From NCBI GenBank assembly GCA_000827205.1, contig KN832557.1, positions 1,769,771 through 1,833,770 on the forward strand: DNA of 64,000 nucleotides, in the 5' to 3' direction. The position numbers and the translations under genes were made by a program. This DNA comes from Plicaturopsis crispa FD-325 SS-3. Its lineage: Eukaryota > Basidiomycota > Agaricomycetes > Amylocorticiales > Amylocorticiaceae. Below, piece by piece: positions 56,239 to 64,000 of this stretch. Positions within the stretch are counted from its first letter, which is position 1. The number at the start of each line of letters is the position of its first letter. The notes under the pieces were generated by a model. The model worked only from the letters and a program-made list of their open reading frames with translations. It was not told the DNA's origin and did not search any database.

Positions 56239-58350
56239 ATGGCGACCCTCCCCGCCCTACAACTCCTCCTGCGCAAACACCCCCTCCCCCTATCCACCCT
56301 CCTCGCCCTCTCCTCCACTTCCCCTGTCCTGCGCCCCCTCCTCCCCCGCGCCCTCTCCCGTTCCCTCACCCGTCTCCTCGCCCCCTACCTCCCCTCTTCC
56401 CTCATCCGCCCCTTCCTCGCCCACCTCGCCGCCGCCCGCGCCCTCCTCTCCGGATCCGCCGTCCTCCACCTCATAACGCAGGACGCCCACTGGCGCCCCG
56501 CCGACCTCGACGTGTACGCCCCGCGCGGGACGGGCCACGCGGTGGCGCTGTGGCTGGTGCATAATGCCGGGTATACGTGTACGCTGGTGTCGAGGAGGAC
56601 GTGGAGGACGACGACGCCGAGTGCGCCGGCGGACGCGGATTGGGTGACGGGGTTGGTGACGCCGTTGAATGATACGAGTAAGGGGACTGGTGGGGGAAAG
56701 AAGGAAGAGGAGGGTAAGGTGCCGGACTACTTTCATATTGGTGCGGACGCGAATGGGGAGTATGGTACTGCTGCGGGCGGGTCGCATATTCACCGCGTGT
56801 ACAAGCTGCGCCGCGCCGCCACTACTGCCACTGGGGCTGCCACGACCAGTGAAGGTGATGAGAGCGCGATCGACGTGATCGAAGCTGCGGGCGCCTCCGC
56901 AGTGCAGCCCATCACCGCGTTCCACTCTACCCTCGTCATGAACTACATTTCGTTCAAACAAGTGCGTCGGCGTACTGTTCCATCTTTTCAACCGTCTACA
57001 CCTCTTCCGTCCAACACACCTATTCCATCCACCCCACCTATCCCATCCACCCATCCAACACCTACACCTCTCCCATCCGCCCAGCCTTCTCCGTCCGCCC
57101 AACCTGCACCTCTCCCATCCACCGACCCACCTACACCCCCACCCACGAAACCCCGCCCAAAACGCCCCCCACCCCCCATAACAGCGCACCTCTCCCTGCT
57201 CTACCCAACCCTCACCCTCGCGCGGCGCGGCGTCCCCGTCGAGCGCGCCCCCCGCCGCCGCCCGGTTGATTCTGATTCGGAGTCGGACGATCCCTTAGCC
57301 CACTCTACAGTCTCTACGCCGGATCCCGCAACTACCGCAGCCAATACCACACCGACCCCGCGTGAGACGACGACGAGAAGGAACAGTGAGACGACGACGA
57401 AAAGGAACAGTGACCCCCCGCCCAAACGGGACCCCCTCGCGAAATACCGCGCCCGCGGGTTCACCCTCGAGCCGTGGGAGGGGAGGAGGGAGCCGTGGAG
57501 GGTGGAGGGGGGGCCGAGGAGTTTGGGGGTGGGGTTTGAGGTTGGGGTGGGTGGGGGGAAGAAGAAGAAGGGGGCGAAAAAGAAGGGGGGGAAGAAAATG
57601 GCAGAAAAGGTTGTTGAAGGGCATGGGGATGGAGAAGGTGGCGCTGCAGAGGACGGGGGCAAGGGGGAGGATAAGGCGGCAGGGGATGACGGGCGAGTAG
57701 AGCATGACGGGCGAGTAGAGCGGGAGGCAGGTGCGGACGAGAATGCGGCTGCTGGAGATGCACAGGCGGGTGGCAAGGACGATGCGCAAGTGGCGAGCGC
57801 GGGAGATGCACAGGCGCAGAGTGCCGAGGTCGAGCCGCACGACGCGACCAGGTCACACGACTCCGACCCGTCCCCGCCACACGACGAGAAGCCCGACACC
57901 CCTGCGCCAACGTCCGGTGCGGACGCTGCCACTGACGCGTCTATACCCCAAGCAGACGCGACTGCACCCCAGGCAGACGCGACTACACTCCAAGCAGATG
58001 CGACTAGCACCCAGCCCGACTTTAACACTACTGCACCCCATCCCGACACGGCTACATCCCAGGCAGACGCGTCTACGCCGCCCGACAACGTAGCTGTGCC
58101 CAAAGTAGACGCGACCACCACCACATCCCCCTCCACCCCCACCAACACAGTCGCGCCAACCACCAATTCCAACGCTTCCATCACGACCACCACGACCGCG
58201 CCTACGCCAACCGCGCCAGCGCCCCTCTCTCCTACGAGCACCACCACGCCCTCTGCCTCGACCACCACGGCGCAACAAACGCGCCCGGAAAGGACGGGCC
58301 CCTCCCGTCGCCCCGCGCCCAAGGCGCGTTGGAGGCTGCTGGGGTGGTGA
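56239..58350 (+). CDS. 703-residue protein: nucleotidyltransferase-like N-terminus plus long low-complexity tail
   Basis: A single open frame. The first 60 residues are Leu/Pro-rich helices (LLRKHPLPLSTLLALSS), then RALLSGSAVLHLITQDAHWR followed by PADLDVYAP: a hGS...DxD pattern like the nucleotidyltransferase fold, seen in uncharacterised agaricomycete proteins. FHSTLVMNYISFKQ ends the globular part, with DVIEAAGASAVQPITA before it. After that come Pro/Ser/Thr repeats (PIPSTPPIPSTHPTPTPLPS), a Gly/Lys block (GKKKKGAKKKGGKK), Asp/Glu-rich repeats and Ala-Asp-Thr repeats (PQADATTLQADATSTQ), and the end RPERTGPSRRPAPKARWRLL. Function unknown. The frame after FHSTLV...FKQ could contain an intron (GTGCGT donor), but the sequence stays open. 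A truncated copy lies at 44427-45141. Confidence 0.65.
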   Translation: MATLPALQLLLRKHPLPLSTLLALSSTSPVLRPLLPRALSRSLTRLLAPYLPSSLIRPFLAHLAAARALLSGSAVLHLITQDAHWRPADLDVYAPRGTGHAVALWLVHNAGYTCTLVSRRTWRTTTPSAPADADWVTGLVTPLNDTSKGTGGGKKEEEGKVPDYFHIGADANGEYGTAAGGSHIHRVYKLRRAATTATGAATTSEGDESAIDVIEAAGASAVQPITAFHSTLVMNYISFKQVRRRTVPSFQPSTPLPSNTPIPSTPPIPSTHPTPTPLPSAQPSPSAQPAPLPSTDPPTPPPTKPRPKRPPPPITAHLSLLYPTLTLARRGVPVERAPRRRPVDSDSESDDPLAHSTVSTPDPATTAANTTPTPRETTTRRNSETTTKRNSDPPPKRDPLAKYRARGFTLEPWEGRREPWRVEGGPRSLGVGFEVGVGGGKKKKGAKKKGGKKMAEKVVEGHGDGEGGAAEDGGKGEDKAAGDDGRVEHDGRVEREAGADENAAAGDAQAGGKDDAQVASAGDAQAQSAEVEPHDATRSHDSDPSPPHDEKPDTPAPTSGADAATDASIPQADATAPQADATTLQADATSTQPDFNTTAPHPDTATSQADASTPPDNVAVPKVDATTTTSPSTPTNTVAPTTNSNASITTTTTAPTPTAPAPLSPTSTTTPSASTTTAQQTRPERTGPSRRPAPKARWRLLGW

Positions 58351-59132
58351 GCGTTGGCGGTGCTCTCTCATATGAGCCGTCAGGCATCTCCTCGAGCCGT
58401 TGGACCGTGCGCGCGAACCACAAGGGCGGACAAACGGAGCGTTGCCTTTCGTGCCGCATCTCTCAACTCTCGAGTCTGATACGCGTGCGACCTGATACGA
58501 CGCGTTGCTTGCTGATATGACGTGTCTTACTTGCTGAACGCTGCCACCATAGTGCCCTGCCCGCGTACGTGCGTATGATACCCGCCCCTCGTTCTTCTAT
58601 CTGTACAGCACTTCCAATCCGTACCACACTCATGTTCGCTGTTCATACTACTGCCTACATCACACTGTAACATATATATATCCAATTCACTGCCCAGCTC
58701 GAGCAAACACATAAACAAGAGTTATCGATATCTACGTGCCGTTCGCCGTCAGGTCTGCAAAACGACGTGGACCGGATTGTGCCCCCACTCCGTTACCATG
58801 GTAGTATTCCCGCAAGATGCAGGCTGACCGTGACTTGGCAAACTGGATGTAAGGCCCTGAACCCTCATCGTAGACATAACGCGGTAGCGCGTTTCGTCGA
58901 GGTCCTCGGCTTTGCCGTTGAACGTTCAACATGGGGGCGTTTCGAGGCGGCCTTTCCCGCTATCAATCAATTTGTGTAGGCCTGTAGTATCAAGCACCAC
59001 TCGAGAGTCAATGCTGCGAATGATGCAGGGACCCGAAGATTCGCTTCATACAACCTCGCAGTCAATAGTAAGACGACCGCAAACGTAGCGAATGGTTTGT
59101 GTAGATACGTACCATTCCCATTGACACTAGTA
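58351..59132. other. Convergent spacer before BTB gene 7
   Basis: 0.8 kb, mostly AT-balanced. No gene, repeat or RNA recognised. Confidence 0.5.
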
Positions 59133-60197
59133 CTACGATGATGTGTCAGGCCGGTCTGCCTCAATCAACGTCTTCCAATCCGGGAGGTCAAAAAACGACG
59201 GCAACTCATCCCAAATCCTCCGTCGACCCGCGACCTGGGATTCAGCAGCCGAACGTGCGCAGTCCGCGCAGAACCCATACGTCGCGGCCCAATTCCTCGG
59301 ACGCGCCAGCACCATGCAATGCAGCGGCGCCGAAGCCGAGAGGATGACCTTCCGCCTAATGCAGCGCGTATCCCCACACGCGAGGATCAAATCAGGCCCC
59401 GTCCACGCATGGATATCCGCCAGCTGCGCGCGCACGAGTTTCGCGCGGGCGCTTATGCAGAGATCTCGATCTGCGGTGGAAATCGCCGGCAGCGACGGGT
59501 CCCGTTTATGATACCCGCGGATGACGCGCGCGTCAAAGTCGTACGCGCAGTACATGTAGAATGCCGCCGGGAGCAGTGATGGCGTGTTGGTCTCGCGGGC
59601 GAGGTTGATGGCGGCGACGGTCGTGTCGTGCACGAGTTTAGGGGCTAGGTTCGACTCGGAGGAGTCGATGCACTTGGGGCCGTCGTATGCTGCGAGCGTC
59701 GTGGGGAATTGGGCTGATAGCCTGGGCATGGCCTCTGCCTGGAGCCTCCGTATTCCATATTTCTTTCCCAGACGCAAGAAAGCGGCCAGGACTTCAAAGG
59801 GTACGTCCGCCGCGCCGTCTGTATAGAAGCTAGAATGCGGGGAACGTCGAGTCTGCATGCGCGGTCACAGTAAGGGAGAAAATGCTCACCCTCTATCATA
59901 CAACGCCGTCAGCACGTAGTGCCAATCCTGGCTAGCGTCTGCCATATGGATCACAGGGCATCCGTCCACCGTGGCCTCTTCGCCACTCCCTTGGTCTGCA
60001 GCACCGGGGCCGCATACTTCGAACATATCGCTGAAGACATGAGAGCTGGAGCGTAGTAGGCTCCGGTGAACGCGAAACTGCCTGTTTTCGGCCTGCAGGA
60101 CGATGTTACCGTCGTCGATCCAGGGCTCCCAACGTGTCGGCAGGGTCTCGCTGGTGCTAGAGTGGTCCGTCCTTTGTCGCTTTGCGCTCGGCGTCAT
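59133..60197 (-). CDS. BTB/POZ family protein, copy 7
   Basis: Exons 60197-59890 and 59829-59133 total 1,005 nt, 334 residues. Starts MTPSAKRQRTDHSSTSETLP; BTB part WIDDGNIVLQAENRQFRVHR, SSSHVFSDMFEVCG, VIHMADASQDWHYVLTALYD. Distal: VPFEVLAAFLRLGKKYGIRR, AINLARETNTPSLLPAAFYM, YHKRDPSLPAISTADRDLC. Cysteine module CGDTRC ... GFCADCARSA; end WDELPSFFDLPDWKTLIEAD. Nearest relative is copy 8, with which it forms a head-to-head inverted pair; differences cluster in the region between the two halves of the cysteine module. Confidence 0.92.
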
Positions 60198-60458
60198 GGC
60201 TGAGTAGTTGACGAAAGTCTTGCAAGTAAAGCGCGGCCGGGTCCAAGGAGTTACACAATTTTGAAAGTAGCCAAGCTCGGGCAGACGCCAGGGTGTGGCG
60301 AACGGGACTGTCCGAGACTCCGAGTCCCCGCGCGTCGCAGACAAACAAACAACGCTAACGCTTCCCAACTGTATGCACCCAGACGCTTCTCGTGCTGGTG
60401 CAGAAGAAAAACATTGCCGCAACTCTTACATCTGAAGTGAAGGAAATGGTGGCAAAAC
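60198..60458. other. Upstream region of BTB gene 7
   Basis: 260 bp between the start of copy 7 and the tRNA. No TATA box seen. Confidence 0.4.
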
Positions 60459-60547
60459 TGGACGATGAGGGACTTGAACCCTCGACCTCACGCAATGGCC
60501 CGATGAGACGATGCGAAGCGTGCGCGCTACCACTGTGCCAAACGCCC
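60459..60547 (-). tRNA. tRNA-Ala(CGC) with a 17-nt intron
   Basis: Read on the minus strand: acceptor GGGCGTT pairs with ATCGTCC plus discriminator A (one mismatch and one G-T); A box TGGCACAGTGG; T arm GAGGG-TTCAAGT-CCCTC is perfect and holds the B box GGTTCAAGTCC. Anticodon stem CACGC/GCGTG encloses loop TTCGCA...T once the intron 60511-60495 (TCGTCTCATCGGGCCAT) after position 37 is removed, giving anticodon CGC. The G3-T70 wobble pair in the acceptor is the identity element of alanine tRNAs, which supports the call. Confidence 0.87.
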
Positions 60548-60801
60548 TTAAGCTTTGCTTTTGTGGGTACATAATCTCGTTGCGATCTGAAAGAAGCAAG
60601 AGAATTTGCGCCACCCGCGCGCGCGTCGCAGAGGCCGTTGCCAACCACGAACAAACAACGCGTACCCTCACGCCAGACAAAACTTTGCATCTGCATCTGG
60701 ATTCTGCACTCTTGCGGCTAGCCGACATCTTTCTTTGAAGGTCAACCTTTTGTAACTCCCTTGGCGCAGCTGCATTACTTGACCTTGACCCTCATTCAAC
60801 A

Positions 60802-61889
60802 ATGCCATCGAACGCGAAGCGACGCAGGACGGACTCAGATACTGGCGAGCACCGTGACGCGCCGATTAGCACACTCCCGACGCGTTGGGAGCCCTGGATC
60901 GACGACGGCAACATCGTCCTGCAGGCAGAAAACAAGCAGTTTCGCGTCCACCGGAGCCTACTCCGCTCCAGCTCTCATGTCTTCAGCGATATGTTTGAAG
61001 TATGCGGCCCCGCCGCTGCACACCAAGGGAGCGATGAAGAGACTACGGTGGACGGATGCCCCGTTATCCATATGGCAGACGCTAGCCAGGATTGGCACTA
61101 CGTGCTGACGGCGTTATATGACAGAGGGTGAGCATCTTCTCCCCCGGCTTACTAACCGTGCATACTGCATGCTCATGCTCGCTGCATTCTAGCTTCTATG
61201 CGGACGCCGCGGTGGACATACCGTTCGAAGTATTAGCCGCTTTCTTACGTCTAGGAAAAAAGTACGGCATACGGAGACTCCACGCCGAGGCCATGTCGGA
61301 GCTGTCCGCCCAATTCCCCACGACGCTTGCAGCATACGATGGGCCCAAGTGCATTGGCCCCGATCTCCACCGATACAGCCAGTTCGATGCCGTCCACAAC
61401 ACAGCCGTCGCCGCCATCAACCTCGCCCGCGAAACCAACACGCCCTCGCTTCTTCCTGCTGCCCTCTACAAGTACTGCTCCTACGCTTTCGAAGAGCGCG
61501 TTATAACCGGATATCACAAGCGGAATCAATCATTGCCAACTATCTCTACCACGGACCGCGATATCTGCATCAGCGCGCACGCCGCGCTTATGCGCGCGCA
61601 GCGCCTGCACGTCTACCCGTGGGCGAAGCCCGGTATGACCTCTGCTTGCGGAGATCCAGAATGCAGCGCGTGGAAGGCTACGTTCTTGGACGTGACCAAC
61701 GCCCACTGCTTGCCGCTCGACCGCTTCGAGGACTGGTCAAAGCTGGGCTTCTGCGCCGACTGCGCGGAGCCTACCCGGAAGGTCTATGCCACCGGTCGGC
61801 AGAAAATCTGGGATGCGCTGCCGTCGTTTTTCGACCTTCCGGATTGGGGGACGTTGATAGAGGCGGACCGAGTCGATACGGCCTCGTAG
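60802..61889 (+). CDS. BTB/POZ family protein, copy 8
   Basis: Exons 60802-61127 and 61193-61889 total 1,023 nt, 340 residues. Starts MPSNAKRRRTDSDTGEHRDA; the BTB exon is nearly identical to copy 7 (WIDDGNIVLQAENKQFRVHR, SSSHVFSDMFEVCGPAAAHQ, VIHMADASQDWHYVLTALYD). The second exon has DIPFEVLAAFLRLGKKYGIR, TTLAAYDGPKCIGPDLHRYS, AINLARETNTPSLLPAALYK and YHKRNQSLPTISTTDRDIC. Cysteine module CGDPEC ... GFCADCAEPT; end WDALPSFFDLPDWGTLIEAD. The gap between the paired starts (604 bp) contains the tRNA-Ala gene. Confidence 0.93.
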
Positions 61890-62528
61890 GGCCGACGGTG
61901 CGCATTTTCCAACAATCCTCCTACTTACTGTACTATCGTCTCACAAGGAAATGTGTAGCGCTGCCAAGTTCCTACGGAGAACGAATAGTACACCCACTTT
62001 ACTCTGCCCCAAGCTCAGATGTTCAGGCCTCAGCACAGATAGCCATGCCAAGACGGATCGCTTTGTCTCAAGTCTACCGGACCCAGACTGCAGTGAAGTG
62101 GTACGGTCCAGCAGTTTGACTGCGGAGACCTGACATCACGTCCGCGAACGACGAGCTCGTGCTCGCGATATTCTTGCATCGGAAACGATATGTATGTACT
62201 CAAGCTTCAAGTATCGATACAATAATGCAGGCTGCAGCTTGGGCGGCCAAAGATTCCAGGTCATGCGCAGAAGGAACATCAGGGAACATTGCGCTCCCGA
62301 GGACCAAAGCCACATGTTAACGAGAGTGCGCCGAAGGTGGTGGGGTGCTTGGTAGCTGCTTAGAGGACAGAAAACTCATGTTGTAGGGGTATGCGACAAT
62401 TGACTCATGTCAGACAGACATGCTCAGAGAGGTGCATGTAACAAGCAAAATTAACAGGAGATACGACACACGTACAGTACTATACACCAAGCAGGTCCAG
62501 GAAGCGGCGGCATACACAGTGCTACCGT
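61890..62528. other. Convergent spacer BTB gene 8 / ISY1
   Basis: 0.64 kb of 3' UTR-like sequence. No gene seen. Confidence 0.5.
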
Positions 62529-63758
62529 CTATGCAGCAGCCTGCTCCTCCCCATCCCCGAAATACTCCTCCACAAGCGCCCGCTTCCGCAGCCCAAGCAG
62601 CACGCCCTCCATCTCCTCCCGCGTGGGCAGCTTCGGCGGCAGCAGGTTCTCGGGCTCGAGGAACGATATGTACGCCGCCGCCGCGCGCGCGCGCTCCAGG
62701 TGTAGCGCAGCGTCAGCGTCGCCTTTGGGAGCGGTGGGAGCGGCGGGAGTGGCGGCGTCCTGTGCTTTTGAGCGTTTGGCAGACTCGTCCGGCATGTCGA
62801 CGTCGCCGTCGCCGTCCGGTGCTTTCCGCTTCGCGTGCGGCGCGGAGGGATCGGAGGGCTGGGAGGGTAAGGGCGCTGCGTCGTTTTCTCTCCGTGGCAT
62901 TTTTGGAGTCGGGTGGTCGTCCGAGATGCCTAGGATGCTCCGTAGGTTCGCGTATGCTTCTTCCCATTCTGCGCGGACAGGGTTAAAGGGCAAGATATGG
63001 GGGGGAATAGTGGTAGGACGTACCTTCTTCCTCTGCTTGCTGCTCGTACTGGAGGAGTGATCCGTCTGCCTCGTCGAGGTCACCGAAATAGGACGGCCCC
63101 TGGCTCATGAATTTTTTGTAGAAACTGAGCGCCTGGTTTTCCTCCTCTTCCTCGTTTTTGCGGCTCTGGAAGAGCTCCCGTACTCCGGGGAGGTCTTTCG
63201 CCCGTCCGAAGTACCTTGAATGGGACAGACGTTAAAATGGGCGCACTATGGAGCTCGTCGGTGGACGTACTTGTATCCCTTTGTACCAGGCACCTCCTTC
63301 CCATCGTCGTCCAGCATAGCGACATTCCGTCGGTAGTTCGCACCGCCCAGTGCGACAATCTGGTTCTCCCAATGCCTCTTCTCCCGCATCAGCTTGTTGA
63401 TCTCATCGTTCAGGTCGCGGACCTCGTAGTCCGTCAGTCCAGCTGCGCGAACGTTACAATTATCAATACACGGCGCGATAGCCAAACCACAACGAGGGGG
63501 CGCACCATCTTGGATTTTCGCGACCTTGCGGCTGATCTCGCGCAGAATTTCTCCTCTCCAGCGCTCGCAGTCTCTGAGGCTCTTGCACGCGCTGGCCATG
63601 CGCGGTCGGCGGTCGCTGCGCGTCCCGAGGCCCAGTTCGGCGGCTTGGGCCTCCCGGAACCGGTATAGCATGGACTGCGCTTTCTCTTCATTACGGGCCT
63701 TTGATAAATGAGTTGAGCATGGGCAATTGGTATCCTAGTGGTGAAGCCAGTATACCAT
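62529..63758 (-). CDS. ISY1: Pre-mRNA-splicing factor ISY1
   Basis: The first coding exon is only the ATG (63758-63756), followed by a 57 bp intron; exon 2 begins at 63698 with ARNEEKAQSMLYRFREAQAA, the exact Isy1 N-terminus. Further blocks: CERWRGEILREISRKVAKIQ, LTDYEVRDLNDEINKLMREK, HWENQIVALGGANYRRNVAM, DGKEVPGTKGYKYFGRAKDL, PGVRELFQ and EWEEAYANLRSILGISDDHP. The C-terminus is an Ala/Pro/Lys-rich extension beyond the usual end (HAKRKAPDGDGDVDMPDESA) closing with LGLRKRALVEEYFGDGEEQA. Isy1 belongs to the Prp19-associated (NTC) complex that stabilises the activated spliceosome. The neighbour BTB gene 8 converges on it. Confidence 0.93.
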
Positions 63759-64000
63759 TTTGGAGTTTCGGGGCGGGTGTCTGTCGAGGAAGGAAGAGGA
63801 ATTGTTCCGATGCCCGACGACACTCGCCGATGTGGCTGAAGCCTGAAGGAAAACAGAAGCTCACGGTCTGTCCTGGTTAGGGTAGCGGGAAAAATTCGAA
63901 AGTTATTAACATCGGTTAATTAACACCTGTTAATAACCGGTTAATAACCGGTCAAAAAATATTTGAACTTTGGGTGAATTCAAGACATGTATAAAAGTAT
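63759..64000. other. AT-rich upstream end of the window
   Basis: Holds a direct repeat of TTAATAACCGG (63930-63940, 63941-63951) preceded by related GGTTAATTAACAC sequence; the window ends in this AT-rich DNA. Probably promoter of ISY1 or the edge of another element. Confidence 0.4.

Noticed and set aside
57201-58322. 373-codon minus-strand frame
   Set aside because: Antisense shadow of the repeats in the 703-residue gene.
1-64000. CRISPR arrays, prophage or bacterial operons
   Set aside because: No regularly spaced repeats; introns and families show a fungal nuclear genome.
1-64000. Full-length LTR or LINE retroelements
   Set aside because: No reverse transcriptase, integrase or gag-like motifs and no paired long terminal repeats were seen.

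Overview
The window looks like nuclear DNA of an agaricomycete fungus (mushroom or polypore type). The genes are dense and GC-rich, most are split by 50-70 bp GT-AG introns with clear branch points, and the protein families fit: a Zn2Cys6 regulator with a fungal-specific transcription factor domain, a DUF6533-type membrane protein, a UspA protein with a long N-terminal extension, a thaumatin-like protein and a large BTB/POZ paralogue set. Gene models were spliced by eye; where exon lengths are given they were checked for a whole number of codons.

Left part (1-36.6 kb), mostly single-copy housekeeping or regulatory genes: the end of a membrane protein; GPI11/PIG-F; a PHO13-type phosphatase; a 0.9 kb TA-flanked inverted-repeat transposon carrying a tRNA-like promoter; a Zn2Cys6 factor; a transaldolase-fold protein that has lost its catalytic residues; a bZIP factor; 2.7 kb of unresolved DNA; a Fic-domain protein; TOF1/Timeless; the first BTB gene; a PBDC1 homologue; a CinA C-terminal-domain protein; a DUF6533-like membrane protein; a 433 bp MITE; a WW-domain protein; a UspA protein; a GNAT acetyltransferase; an F-box/LRR-like protein; and a beta-carbonic anhydrase.

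Right part (37-62 kb), a BTB-rich accessory region. Seven more members of one BTB family (eight in 41 kb) occur in convergent and divergent pairs. Between them lie a thaumatin-like gene, a large FHA-domain nuclear protein, a class-C beta-lactamase-like hydrolase, a 703-residue low-complexity protein with a nucleotidyltransferase-like N-terminus, a truncated copy of that gene, and an intron-bearing tRNA-Ala(CGC). All eight BTB proteins share a KRxRTD-like N-terminus, a BTB fold, one phase-2 intron after the ALYDR-like motif, and an unusual C-terminal domain with CX3-6C...CX2C and a W(D/E)xLPSxFxLPxW ending. I regard this as the most interesting system here: a lineage-specific family with an undescribed, probably zinc-binding, tail. 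ISY1 (pre-mRNA splicing) closes the window; its first coding exon is only the ATG.

Functions range from GPI-anchor synthesis and replication-fork protection to splicing and CO2 hydration, and there is no operon-like logic. The only strong local relationship is the tandem and inverted duplication of the BTB family.
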